Source: Croceitalea marina
GTDB taxonomy: Bacteria > Bacteroidota > Bacteroidia > Flavobacteriales > Flavobacteriaceae
NCBI RefSeq assembly: GCF_042684265.1
Contig: NZ_JBHULB010000008.1
Span: 1 to 64,000 of the forward strand
Length of the DNA: 64,000 nucleotides
Reading direction: 5' to 3'
Shown here in pieces: positions 1 to 8,487 of the stretch. The notes beneath the pieces were generated by a model. It worked only from the letters and a program-made list of their open reading frames with translations. It made no database searches and was not told the origin of the DNA. Position numbers and translations under genes: made by a program. The stretch's first letter is position 1; the number at the start of each line of letters is the position of its first letter.

Positions 1-109
1 AATAAAAAAGCAGCAAAAGCATGAAGCCCTTGCTGCGCGGGATAACAAATTGATTACTCAACTTGTTTCCTAATATTTTAAAGAAAAAACTTGTTTTTTG
101 ACACAGTAC

Positions 110-226
110 CTATGAGTAGTTGCGTGGATTAGCACTTAACTTTGCAAGTACACACTAAGCTGAAAATCCGAGTGGATTTTCAGAAGTAAGCGAGAACAAG
201 CAATTACTTACAGCCATTGTTGTGGT
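110..226. repeat. Hairpin-rich non-coding element left of the DUF6090 gene
   Basis: The first 230 bases hold no convincing gene. At 160-169 and 174-183 lies a perfect 10-bp inverted repeat (CTGAAAATCC / GGATTTTCAG) with a 4-base loop. The flanking bases continue as a longer imperfect stem: TTGC at 143-146 can pair with GCAA near 200. The block ends with GCCATTGTTGTGG next to the DUF6090 stop codon. From memory, flavobacterial intergenic regions often carry elements of this shape ending in a CCGTTGTGC-like motif; I cannot confirm this here because only one copy lies in the window. Confidence 0.4.
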
Positions 227-230
227 TTCG

Positions 231-944
231 TTATTTTTTACTGCTAACGCTTTCTATGAGACTTCGCATTGCTACTTGCATTTTTGTAAGTTCTTCCAAT
301 GTTGCTTCTCTATTGTCAATATTTATTTTTAACATAACCAAAAATTCACTATCGGAAGAAAGTTTCTCATAACTTTTTGGAACTGCATATTTTCGGTAAT
401 CAAAGTCCTTGAAATTTTTTCGTACGTATGGCAACCACACATTTAATAAATCAACATTATCATCACTTACTTCTCTTATCATATCTTTATTTAAAATGTC
501 GTAATATTTTATTAGAAGATTTTCCAAGTTCTTATTTTTAATATTTTCCAATCCTAAAGCTTGCAAATTCTTATAACCATTATCTGTAACTTGAATTAAA
601 TTCATAGTCATACATTTACTTAAACTTTTGTTATAGGAACTATCTAATATTTGTCCATTTTCTATGGCATTAATTATTTCCTGCTGAATTTTTAATTCGC
701 TATTGAGTCTCGCCATAACTCTGGTCATTTGTAAACTATCATTCACTAAATTATTTTGCACTTCCAAAAAGGCTTGTTGAATAAATGAATTCTGCTTATT
801 CTTTTCATTCCAATTATTAATCTGTAACGCAATCAAAATTCCAATAACAACAAGAATTATTTCTCCAATGGCATACTTCATATATTTTCCTGTTTTACCT
901 TTTGAAAGTAAATCTTGTCTAATTTTTCTAAAGAATTTTATCAT
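231..944 (-). CDS. DUF6090 family membrane protein
   Basis: A 237-residue protein. The N-terminus is basic (MIKFFRKIRQDLL) and is followed by one membrane segment at about residues 22-41 ending in the QINNWNE signature that marks DUF6090 proteins of Bacteroidota. The remainder is helical and polar and probably lies in the periplasm. No function is known for the family. These genes often occur singly or in small clusters in flavobacteria. This one sits alone between repeat-like non-coding stretches on both sides, downstream of the uvrD-type helicase gene but probably not in its operon. ATG start at 944. Confidence 0.75.
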   Translation of the reverse strand: MIKFFRKIRQDLLSKGKTGKYMKYAIGEIILVVIGILIALQINNWNEKNKQNSFIQQAFLEVQNNLVNDSLQMTRVMARLNSELKIQQEIINAIENGQILDSSYNKSLSKCMTMNLIQVTDNGYKNLQALGLENIKNKNLENLLIKYYDILNKDMIREVSDDNVDLLNVWLPYVRKNFKDFDYRKYAVPKSYEKLSSDSEFLVMLKINIDNREATLEELTKMQVAMRSLIESVSSKK

Positions 945-1010
945 TGGTTAGCGGTTGGTTATAATGAAGCACAACGTAGGGCTAAACAAACTAGTTTGTT
1001 TATTTTTATT
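945..1010. other. Short spacer with an 18-bp perfect palindrome
   Basis: Between the helicase stop and the DUF6090 start lies AAACAAAC-TA-GTTTGTTT at 984-1001, a perfect palindrome. Next to it is GCACAACGTAGGGC (969-982), whose reverse complement resembles the CCATTGTTGTGG motif left of the DUF6090 gene only loosely (both contain a GTTGTG core). The palindrome lacks a downstream T-run on the minus strand, so it is a poor intrinsic terminator for the helicase gene. It may be an element boundary. Confidence 0.35.
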
Positions 1011-3344
1011 TTATAATACTTCTAATTTAGCAAAGCGCAACAACAACTTTTTAATGTCACCTCTATCAAATTGAATTTCAGCTTTCTTGTCGTTACCCAC
1101 ACCTTCAATCTTTAAAACCTTGCCTTTACCAAAACGGGTATGGTTTACCAAAGCACCTTCTACCAAATTGGCATCAATTACATTGGTATTGGCAGAGGGT
1201 CTTGAAATTTCTGGCTTAAGCTTTCTAAGCTTGCGCAACTGACTTTCATTAGGGCCTTTTACACTTGGTGGTGTACCATTTTGAGGTTTAACTTGTCTTA
1301 ATCTACTTTTATCAACTTCACCAAAGATATCGGCATCTATCAAAGATTTGTAGCGGTAACCATCGTTTACCGGAGTTAAATTCTCTACATATTGCTCTTC
1401 AATCTCCTCTAAAAATCGGCTGGGCTCAGCATCTATAAGTTTCCCCCAACGGTAACGGTTTTGAGTATAGGTCAAGTAGGCTTGTTTCTCTGCACGGGTC
1501 AGTGCCACATAAAACAATCTTCGCTCCTCTTCTAGTTCGCTTCTAGTGTTCATGCTCATGGCAGAAGGAAACAAATCTTCTTCCATCCCAACAATATATA
1601 CATAAGGGAACTCCAACCCCTTTGCCAAGTGAATCGTCATTAAGGCCACCCTATCATCATCACCAGTGTCCTTATCTAAATCAGAAGCTAAGGCTACATC
1701 TTCTAAAAATTCGGTTAAACTGCCAGTAGTGTCAGCCAATTCTTTTTGCCCTTCCACAAAGTCTTGAATACCATTGAGTAATTCCTCGATATTCTCCATT
1801 TTACCAATCCCTTCGGGAGTGCCATCTTTCTTGAATTCCAATAATAGTCCGGTCTTTTTGGCCACATGTTCTGCCAAGGTAAAGGCATCGGCACCTTCAT
1901 TCATTATTTGAAAGCTCTTGATCATAGTGACAAAATCTTCTAATCTTCGGGTAGTACCACTATTGATTTTAAGATTTAGCTTTGGTAAATTCTCTATCAC
2001 TTCAAATATCGAACGTCCATAGTGATTTGCGGCAACTACCAATTTATCGACCGTTGTCTGCCCTATGCCACGGGCAGGAAAATTAATAATACGCTTTAGG
2101 GCCTCTTCGTCTTTGGGGTTAATTACCAAACGTAGGTAGGCCAAAACGTCTTTTATCTCTTTGCGCTGATAGAAAGAAAGTCCACCATAGATACGATAGG
2201 GAATATCACTCTTGCGCAAAGCATCTTCAATAGCTCTAGATTGTGAGTTGGTGCGATACAGCACGGCAAATTCACCATTGCCCATTTGGTGCTGCATCTT
2301 ATTCTCAAAAATCGAAGCAGCCACATAGCGGCCTTCCTCAGCATCGGTAATACTGCGATGTATTTTTATTTTATTTCCCTCATCATTTGAGGTCCAAACT
2401 ACCTTTTCTAGCTGATTCTTATTATTGGAAATTATCGAATTGGCAGCATTTACGATATTCTTGGTAGAACGATAGTTTTGTTCTAAACGATACATGCCCA
2501 CATCGTCGTAGTCTTTCTGAAAATTTAGAATATTACTGATGTTGGCGCCTCTGAAAGAATAGATACTTTGTGCATCATCACCTACTACACAAATGTTTTG
2601 GTAACGGTCAGAAAGTGCCTTAACGATAAGGTATTGCGAATGGTTGGTATCTTGGTACTCGTCTACCAAAATATAGCGGAACCTATCTTGATACTTCATT
2701 AAAACCTCAGGAAACCGTGTTAGCAACTCATTGGTGCGCAATAACAAATCATCAAAATCCATTGCGCCCGCTTTAAAACAACGATCCACATAGTTTTGGT
2801 AAATCTCACCAAGCCTTGGTCGTTTTGCCATCGCATCGGCTTCTACTAATTCAGGATTCTGAAAATAGGCTTTAACGGTAATCAGGCTGTTTTTATAAGA
2901 AGAGATTCTATTCTGTATCTGTTTGTATTTATAAATATCCTTATCGAGCCCCATCTCTTTAATAATCGAGGCTATTAAGCGTTGAGAATCTTGGGTATCA
3001 TAAATAGTGAAATTGCTGGGATACCCCAATTTATCACCATCAAAGCGCAATAGTTTGGCAAATACGGAATGGAAGGTACCCATCCACAGATTTTTAGCTT
3101 CTGAACTACCAACGATGTCCGCTATACGCTTTTTCATCTCACGGGCCGCTTTGTTGGTAAAAGTTAAGGCCAGAATATTAAAAGAATCTACCCCTTGCGC
3201 CATTAAATGGGCAATACGGTAGGTCAGAACCCTTGTCTTACCAGAGCCGGCCCCGGCAATAACCATCAAAGGACCATCTTTATGCAAAACAGGAGCCAAC
3301 TGGGCTTCGTTCAATCCTTTTAAATAAGCAATCTTTTCTTCCAC
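1011..3344 (-). CDS. uvrD: ATP-dependent DNA helicase, UvrD/PcrA/Rep family
   Basis: A 777-residue superfamily 1A 3'-5' DNA helicase. Visible motifs: Walker A GAGSGKT at residues 31-37, Walker B VDEYQDTN, motif III GDDAQSIYSFRGA, and a complete C-terminal half with LMTIHLAKGLEFPYV and ALTRAEK. The last 55 residues (VNHTRFGKGKVLKIEG...) form the Tudor-like C-terminal domain of PcrA/UvrD that contacts RNA polymerase. Expected roles are nucleotide excision and mismatch repair and removal of RecA from DNA. The reading frame opens with a GTG codon at 3344 and no upstream ATG is in frame. Divergent from the dsrE-like gene. Whether uvrD or pcrA is the better name cannot be decided from sequence alone. 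Confidence 0.92.
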   Translation of the reverse strand: MEEKIAYLKGLNEAQLAPVLHKDGPLMVIAGAGSGKTRVLTYRIAHLMAQGVDSFNILALTFTNKAAREMKKRIADIVGSSEAKNLWMGTFHSVFAKLLRFDGDKLGYPSNFTIYDTQDSQRLIASIIKEMGLDKDIYKYKQIQNRISSYKNSLITVKAYFQNPELVEADAMAKRPRLGEIYQNYVDRCFKAGAMDFDDLLLRTNELLTRFPEVLMKYQDRFRYILVDEYQDTNHSQYLIVKALSDRYQNICVVGDDAQSIYSFRGANISNILNFQKDYDDVGMYRLEQNYRSTKNIVNAANSIISNNKNQLEKVVWTSNDEGNKIKIHRSITDAEEGRYVAASIFENKMQHQMGNGEFAVLYRTNSQSRAIEDALRKSDIPYRIYGGLSFYQRKEIKDVLAYLRLVINPKDEEALKRIINFPARGIGQTTVDKLVVAANHYGRSIFEVIENLPKLNLKINSGTTRRLEDFVTMIKSFQIMNEGADAFTLAEHVAKKTGLLLEFKKDGTPEGIGKMENIEELLNGIQDFVEGQKELADTTGSLTEFLEDVALASDLDKDTGDDDRVALMTIHLAKGLEFPYVYIVGMEEDLFPSAMSMNTRSELEEERRLFYVALTRAEKQAYLTYTQNRYRWGKLIDAEPSRFLEEIEEQYVENLTPVNDGYRYKSLIDADIFGEVDKSRLRQVKPQNGTPPSVKGPNESQLRKLRKLKPEISRPSANTNVIDANLVEGALVNHTRFGKGKVLKIEGVGNDKKAEIQFDRGDIKKLLLRFAKLEVL

Positions 3345-3387
3345 AGATAAATTAAAGTCAAAAGGTGAAATTAGCCAATCTACTTGG

Positions 3388-3417
3388 TTTGTTGAAATGA
3401 AGCTTTAAATACTTTTG
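3388..3417 (+). promoter_or_regulatory. Bacteroidota-type promoter of the DsrE-like gene
   Basis: TTTG at 3388-3391, an 18-base spacer, then TACTTTTG at 3410-3417, an exact match to the TAnnTTTG -7 box of Bacteroidota. Transcription would start near 3424, about 40 bases before the ATG at 3463. Confidence 0.6.
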
Positions 3418-3462
3418 AACAGCAAATGGTATTTCTTCTATTTTTAGATATATTTAGACTTT

Positions 3463-4002
3463 ATGAACAGAAAATACTTCCTTTTAAGTCTACTGATACT
3501 TTTCACAATTAGTATCGCAGCCCAAGAAAAAAAAGCAGGCCCAGTAATCGCGAACTACGGTAAAGTTTGGCAAATTGAAGGTCAAGATTATAAGATAGAA
3601 AGTGATACCGAATTAAAAGTGGTCTTTGATATCATGAATAGCCCCGAAGACACTTCAGCTTTAAATAGAAGCATTGAAACGGCTGCCCGATTTTTGAATA
3701 TGCATGCACAAAATGGGGTGTCGAAAGAAAACATGAAAGTGGCCTTGGTAGTTCATAACAAGGCGTCAAAAGATATCATCACCAATGAAGCCTATATTGA
3801 ACGGTATGGAATAAAAAACCCGAATGCAGAAATGGTGCAGCAATTGATGGACGCTGGAGTAGATTTTATATTCTGCGGACAATCATCCTTATCTAGAGAT
3901 TTTCCGATAGAAGAAACAATTTCCGGCGTGCAGTTATCATTGTCGGCAATGACAGCTTTGATACAATTACAAAATGATGGCTACCGCCTTATTAAATTTT
4001 AA
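3463..4002 (+). CDS. Secreted DsrE/DsrF-like protein
   Basis: A 179-residue protein with a signal peptide (about residues 1-20, ending in AQ). The mature part matches the DsrE/F-like fold: an alternating alpha/beta pattern with ALVVHNKAS, then VDFIFCGQS holding a single cysteine at about residue 138 at the place where DsrE-family proteins carry their active cysteine. Cytoplasmic DsrE proteins move sulfane sulfur; the role of exported versions in Bacteroidota is unknown. The gene has its own promoter and is followed after 10 bases by the M20 amidohydrolase, so the two are probably co-transcribed. Confidence 0.7.
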   Translation: MNRKYFLLSLLILFTISIAAQEKKAGPVIANYGKVWQIEGQDYKIESDTELKVVFDIMNSPEDTSALNRSIETAARFLNMHAQNGVSKENMKVALVVHNKASKDIITNEAYIERYGIKNPNAEMVQQLMDAGVDFIFCGQSSLSRDFPIEETISGVQLSLSAMTALIQLQNDGYRLIKF

Positions 4003-4012
4003 AACTCAAATT

Positions 4013-5293
4013 ATGACTAAACTTAAAGTATTCGCTTTTGCATTCTTAATGGTTACTTGCGGATTGATGGCTCAAGGGCCAAACCTCTCCGAAGATTATA
4101 AAAGTATTGAGAAAAAAGTAATCGATTGGCGACATGATATTCATCAAAACCCAGAATTGGGCAATAGAGAGTTTAAAACAGCCGAAAAAATAGCAAAGCA
4201 TCTAAAATCGTTAGGTATTGAAGTGCAAACTGGCGTAGCATATACCGGTGTGGTGGGGCTTTTAAAAGGTGATAAACCTGGCAAAGTTGTAGCATTAAGG
4301 GCTGATATAGACGCACTACCCGTCACCGAGCGTAACGATTTGCCATTTAAGTCTACTGTGACCTCTGAGTTTTTAGGAGAAAAAGTCGGTGTCATGCACG
4401 CTTGCGGACATGATACCCACACAGCCATTTTAATGGGTGTTGCAGAAGTACTATCAAAAAATAAAGACAAAATTAAAGGAACCGTAAAGTTTATTTTTCA
4501 GCCGGCAGAAGAAGGTCCACCACCAGGTGAAGAAGGCGGTGCATTATTAATGGTGAAAGAAGGTGTTATGGAAAACCCTAAAGTGGATGCCATTTTCGGA
4601 TTGCACATAAACTCTCAGACTCCAGTAGGCATGATTCGTTACAAATCTGGCGGAACTATGGCCGCTGCACAGAGTTTTACAATTAAGGTTAAAGGAAAGC
4701 AAAGTCATGGTTCACAACCTTGGTCCGGTGTGGACCCAATCTTGATAAGTGCTAAAATTATAGACGGGTTACAGACTATTATTAGCCGTGAAACCAAACT
4801 TACCGAAGAGGCAGCTGTAATTACCGTTGGTAAAATTAAGAGTGGTGTTCGTTTTAATATTATTCCAGAAAGTGCTGAAATGATCGGTACTATCAGAACG
4901 CTTGATTATGATATGAAAGATAAATTAAACAAGCGAATGGTAGAAATGGTTGAAACCATTGCAAAAGCCTATGGCGGAACCGCCACATGTGAGATAAAAG
5001 ATGCTACGGACATAACGTACAACGACCCTGCTTTAGTTACCGAAATGCTACCCACTTTACAGCGTGTTGCCGGTGGGGATAATGTAGTAATTCAAAAAGC
5101 AATCACGGGTGCCGAAGATTTCTCATACTTTCAACGTGAGGCGCCTGGTTTTTTCTTCTTTTTAGGGGGAATGACCCCTGGAAATAAAGAATCTTTTCCA
5201 CATCATACTCCAGATTTCTTGATTGATGATGCCGGAATGCAATTGGGTGTAAAAGCGATGACAGAGTTAACATTAGACTACCTTAATAAGTAG
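4013..5293 (+). CDS. Secreted M20 family amidohydrolase
   Basis: A 426-residue metal-dependent amidohydrolase of peptidase family M20D (hippurate / N-acyl-amino-acid hydrolase type). Motifs: HACGHDTHTA at about residue 128, FQPAEEGPP, and GAEDFSYF near the C-terminus, which provide the di-metal ligands and catalytic glutamate. I place the start at 4013 because it gives a signal peptide (MTKLKVFAFAFLMVTCGLMA); a longer frame from 3974 would overlap the preceding gene and bury the signal. The enzyme is therefore predicted to act in the periplasm, freeing amino acids from N-acyl or N-aromatic conjugates. Exact substrate cannot be read from the sequence. Confidence 0.88.
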   Translation: MTKLKVFAFAFLMVTCGLMAQGPNLSEDYKSIEKKVIDWRHDIHQNPELGNREFKTAEKIAKHLKSLGIEVQTGVAYTGVVGLLKGDKPGKVVALRADIDALPVTERNDLPFKSTVTSEFLGEKVGVMHACGHDTHTAILMGVAEVLSKNKDKIKGTVKFIFQPAEEGPPPGEEGGALLMVKEGVMENPKVDAIFGLHINSQTPVGMIRYKSGGTMAAAQSFTIKVKGKQSHGSQPWSGVDPILISAKIIDGLQTIISRETKLTEEAAVITVGKIKSGVRFNIIPESAEMIGTIRTLDYDMKDKLNKRMVEMVETIAKAYGGTATCEIKDATDITYNDPALVTEMLPTLQRVAGGDNVVIQKAITGAEDFSYFQREAPGFFFFLGGMTPGNKESFPHHTPDFLIDDAGMQLGVKAMTELTLDYLNK

Positions 5294-5319
5294 TTAGGAG
5301 TTTACAAAAACGTGCTATT

Positions 5320-5347
5320 TGTCACCCTGAGCCTGTCGAAGGGTTGA
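5320..5347. repeat. Short interspersed repeat (CACCCTGAGC...GTCGAAGGGT)
   Basis: The intergenic segment contains GTCACCCTGAGCCTGTCGAAGGGTTGA, an imperfect palindrome (ACCCT...AGGGT). From general experience this sequence type is scattered in intergenic DNA of many bacteria. It lies between the M20 gene and the next small gene, and occurs once in this window. Confidence 0.5.
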
Positions 5348-5381
5348 ACTTGAACTTGACTTATGTATTTGAACTTAAATA

Positions 5382-5564
5382 ATGGATAAAAAGAATAAAG
5401 GGCTCATCTACACCATTTTCGGGATGGTATTCACGTCGCTGGGAATGTTACTTTTAACGATGAAAAAACCAGCTTGGATGTATCTAACGAGCTCTATTAT
5501 TGGGGTGCTTTTGGCATTATTTGGGGTTATTAAAATAGTATTGGATAATAGGAACAAAACGTAA
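5382..5564 (+). CDS. Small membrane protein with two transmembrane segments
   Basis: A 60-residue protein with two hydrophobic helices, about residues 8-26 and 31-53, and positively charged ends (MDKKNK at the start, DNRNKT at the end). The product is unknown. The gene lies 15 bases upstream of the glutamate-synthase-like gene in the same direction, so it probably belongs to that transcription unit. Small two-helix proteins of this kind are common and poorly conserved in Flavobacteriaceae. Confidence 0.6.
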   Translation: MDKKNKGLIYTIFGMVFTSLGMLLLTMKKPAWMYLTSSIIGVLLALFGVIKIVLDNRNKT

Positions 5565-5578
5565 TCGAATTTTAATTT

Positions 5579-7141
5579 ATGGCCGGAGTTTTAACTTTTT
5601 TAGGTAACGTTCCATGGTGGTTATGGATAGTTGCGGTGATTGTGCTTGTCGCCATCCGTGATATCTTTTTTCAAAAAGCACATACTATTAGCCATAACTA
5701 TCCAGTTGTAGGCCACTTACGTTATTGGTTAGAAAGTATTGGCCCTGAAATGAGACAATATTTTGTTGCAAATAATAGAGAGGAGCTCCCTTTTAACCGT
5801 ATTGAACGAAGTTGGATATATGCTTCGGCGAAGCGTGAAAATAATTATGAAGGCTTCGGTACGGATAGGGATGTTTATGCGCATCAGCATATTTTTATAA
5901 AAAATGCTATGATCGGGTATAAAATCCCTGAAAATCACCCAAACATAGAAAATCCATATTTTTTACCCTGTGCAAAAGTCATTGGCGCCTTTAACAAACG
6001 GAAGAAACCTTATCGTCCTGCTTCAATAATCAATGTATCCGCAATGAGCTTTGGTTCTTTATCCGCTGCTGCGGTAGAAGCCATGAACAAAGGTGTTCTC
6101 AAGGCCGAAGCTTATCATAATACTGGTGAGGGTGGCCTTTCTCCCTATCATAAAAAGGGTGGTGATGTAGTCTTCCATTTTGGAACAGGTTATTTCGGGG
6201 TACGCTCAAAAGATGGAAATCTATCCTTGGACAAAATGAAGGTCTTGGTTGATGAAAACCCATGTATAAAGGCCATTGAAGTTAAGCTCTCGCAAGGAGC
6301 AAAACCAGGTAAGGGCGGCGTATTGCCCGGAGCCAAGATAACCAAAGAAATTGCTGAAATACGGGGGGTCGAGGTCGGTAAAGATGTATTATCGCCATCC
6401 ACCCACAAAGCTTTTTCCACTATTCCTGAATTACATGCTCTTGTCGAAAAAATAGCTACTGAGACAGGACTTCCCGTTGGTATAAAGGGAGCGATAGGAA
6501 AATTGGACCAATGGATAGAACTAGCCGATTTAATGAAAAAAACCGGTAAAGGCCCTGATTTTATTACCGTCGATGGCGGTGAGGGAGGAACCGGAGCAGC
6601 ACCGCCAAGTTTTGCCGATCACGTCTCTTTACCATGGGTTTATGGCTTTGCAAGCCTCTATAAAATTTTTCAAGATAGAGGACTTACCGATAGAATCGTA
6701 TTTATTGGCAGTGGTAAACTCGGTTTTCCGGCCAAAGCAGCTATGGCCTTCGCAATGGGGGTAGATTGTATTAATGTCGCTAGAGAAGCTATGCTGAGTA
6801 TTGGCTGTATTCAAGCCCAGGTTTGTCATACCAATAAATGCCCTGCAGGCATTGCCACACAAAGTAAATGGCGCCAGAGCGGAATAGATGTCACCCTAAA
6901 ATCTGAACGTTTGGCCCAGTACTTCAAAACATTTAGAAAAGAATTTTTAGAGGTGACTCACGCTGCAGGTTATGAGCATCCTGCACAATTTACAATGACA
7001 GATATTCAAGTTAATGTTGATGATGATTATCTTAGCAGTGATTTAAAATCGGTTTATGGTTATGAAAAGACCAAGGTTGGTTTTAATAGTATGAAAGAAC
7101 TTTATGAATGTACCTATCTAGGAGGAAAATCCAATTCTTAA
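5579..7141 (+). CDS. FMN-binding glutamate synthase family protein
   Basis: A 520-residue protein: one N-terminal membrane helix (about residues 13-28), then a full GltB-type FMN/2-oxoglutarate barrel. Diagnostic motifs are SAMSFGSLS, NTGEGGLSPYH, VDGGEGGTGAAP, and a cysteine cluster CIQAQVCHTNKCPAG that in glutamate synthases binds a 3Fe-4S centre. There is no glutamine amidotransferase domain and no GltD partner nearby, so it is unlikely to be the main GOGAT. Membrane-anchored stand-alone versions are common in bacteria and their true reaction is uncertain. Confidence 0.85.
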   Translation: MAGVLTFLGNVPWWLWIVAVIVLVAIRDIFFQKAHTISHNYPVVGHLRYWLESIGPEMRQYFVANNREELPFNRIERSWIYASAKRENNYEGFGTDRDVYAHQHIFIKNAMIGYKIPENHPNIENPYFLPCAKVIGAFNKRKKPYRPASIINVSAMSFGSLSAAAVEAMNKGVLKAEAYHNTGEGGLSPYHKKGGDVVFHFGTGYFGVRSKDGNLSLDKMKVLVDENPCIKAIEVKLSQGAKPGKGGVLPGAKITKEIAEIRGVEVGKDVLSPSTHKAFSTIPELHALVEKIATETGLPVGIKGAIGKLDQWIELADLMKKTGKGPDFITVDGGEGGTGAAPPSFADHVSLPWVYGFASLYKIFQDRGLTDRIVFIGSGKLGFPAKAAMAFAMGVDCINVAREAMLSIGCIQAQVCHTNKCPAGIATQSKWRQSGIDVTLKSERLAQYFKTFRKEFLEVTHAAGYEHPAQFTMTDIQVNVDDDYLSSDLKSVYGYEKTKVGFNSMKELYECTYLGGKSNS

Positions 7142-7143
7142 TT

Positions 7144-7905
7144 ATGAAAAAACTAGTACCCTTAATCTTATTTTTGATTTCTACAACATTGATTCAAGCT
7201 CAAAAAAAGAAAGACTTGCTAAATAAAATTACCGAGCTTGAACAAACTATTTTGGCCCTAAACGATTCTGTATCGGTCGCAAAAAGACAAATTAATGTAA
7301 GTAATGCCAACGCTGAATTAGCGAACAGAGAAGCTGCGGAACTCAGAGATGCGAATGCAACCTTACTTCAAAATCTTACGAATTTCTCTAAAATTTCAAA
7401 ACAAAATACAGAGACCGTCAATAGTGCATTGAGCAGTCTTAATGAAAAAGAACAACAACTAAGATTGATATCTGATTCTTTTGCCAAAAATGATTCAACG
7501 GCCATCGCCATATTATCACAGAGCAAACAAATTTTGGGAGCTAATGCCAAAATAGGTGCAGCCAACGGCAGTATTTCGGTTTCTAATAGTCTTTTGTCAT
7601 TATTCGAGAATGATCAATCTGAGGTTTTAAGCGAAGAAGGAAAAGCAACTATTGCAAGAATAGCTCAATTAATTACAAAAAACCCAGAAAGGGAAATTAC
7701 TATAGAGGCACTGAACATTACAGGCGATTTCGATGTGTCGTATACGCAGGCAGCAGCTGTAGCCAATGAGTTATGGAAAGCTAACGGCATTCCGGCAGAA
7801 AGGTTGAAAATTGCTACTAAAGACGGAAACTTCAAAGAAGGCATAACCATTAAACTATCTCCTGATTTAAAGGCATTTTACAGTTTGGCCAAAGAAAAAA
7901 TGTAA
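7144..7905 (+). CDS. Secreted coiled-coil protein with a divergent OmpA-like C-terminus
   Basis: A 253-residue protein. I start it at 7144, 2 bases after the previous stop codon, because this gives a signal peptide (MKKLVPLILFLISTTLIQAQ). Residues about 22-110 are a coiled coil (LLNKITELEQTILALNDS...). The last 100 residues (EEGKATIARIAQLITKNPEREITIEAL...AAAVANELWKANGIPAERLKI) follow the spacing of OmpA-like peptidoglycan-binding domains, but the usual TDxxG and NxxLSxxRA motifs are degraded. It is probably a periplasmic structural protein. Co-directional with the two genes before it. Confidence 0.6.
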   Translation: MKKLVPLILFLISTTLIQAQKKKDLLNKITELEQTILALNDSVSVAKRQINVSNANAELANREAAELRDANATLLQNLTNFSKISKQNTETVNSALSSLNEKEQQLRLISDSFAKNDSTAIAILSQSKQILGANAKIGAANGSISVSNSLLSLFENDQSEVLSEEGKATIARIAQLITKNPEREITIEALNITGDFDVSYTQAAAVANELWKANGIPAERLKIATKDGNFKEGITIKLSPDLKAFYSLAKEKM

Positions 7906-7967
7906 GACATCTAGATATACTTTTTAGGGATTTACTCCGTTTTAAATCCAAATAAATATCAATTCAA

Positions 7968-8486
7968 ATGACCGGAGACCAAGTTTTTCAACTCTTTGCT
8001 TATCTATTGCCCTCGTTGGTTACAGGCCTTATCGCCTTTTATTTTTTTAGACTACACACCCGTAACGAAGATGGTAGAAGACGTTTTTTACTGCATAAAG
8101 ATTCACAGAAAGATACACTCCCGGTTAGATTGCAAGCTTATGAGCGCATGGCCTTGTATTTAGAGCGAATTGCTGTAAATAGCCTAGTAGTGCGAGTAGC
8201 TCCCCAAAGTCAAAACAAAAACGACTACGAAAATCTACTCATAAAGAATGTTGAAGATGAGTTTGATCATAACCTGTCACAACAAATCTACATGACTGAT
8301 GAGTGCTGGAATATTATCAAAGCGGCCAAAAGTGCTACCATTCAAATAATTAGGTCTGCTGCCATGAGCGAATCGGACTCTGCCGATAAACTTCGTGAAG
8401 ATATTTTAACGCAAATGTTAGAAAAACAATCTCCTTCAGCAACGGCATTGGCTTTTGTGAAAAAGGAAATTGGCGATCTGTGGTAA
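7968..8486 (+). CDS. Single-pass membrane protein, Bacteroidota-specific family
   Basis: A 172-residue protein with one N-terminal membrane helix (about residues 8-28) followed by a soluble helical domain beginning RLHTRNEDGRRRFLLHKDSQKDTLPVRLQAYERMALYLERI. I recognise the type (a hypothetical family conserved in Flavobacteriaceae, probably DUF7935) but not a function. It converges with the patatin gene with only one base between them. Confidence 0.55.
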   Translation: MTGDQVFQLFAYLLPSLVTGLIAFYFFRLHTRNEDGRRRFLLHKDSQKDTLPVRLQAYERMALYLERIAVNSLVVRVAPQSQNKNDYENLLIKNVEDEFDHNLSQQIYMTDECWNIIKAAKSATIQIIRSAAMSESDSADKLREDILTQMLEKQSPSATALAFVKKEIGDLW

Positions 8487-8487
8487 A

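Noticed and set aside
110..1001. Integron attC sites around the DUF6090 gene
   Set aside because: The shape is suggestive but no RYYYAAC / GTTRRRY core pair is seen and no integrase is in the window.
984..1001. Intrinsic terminator of the helicase gene
   Set aside because: Palindrome present, but the T-rich run is on the wrong side for the minus strand.
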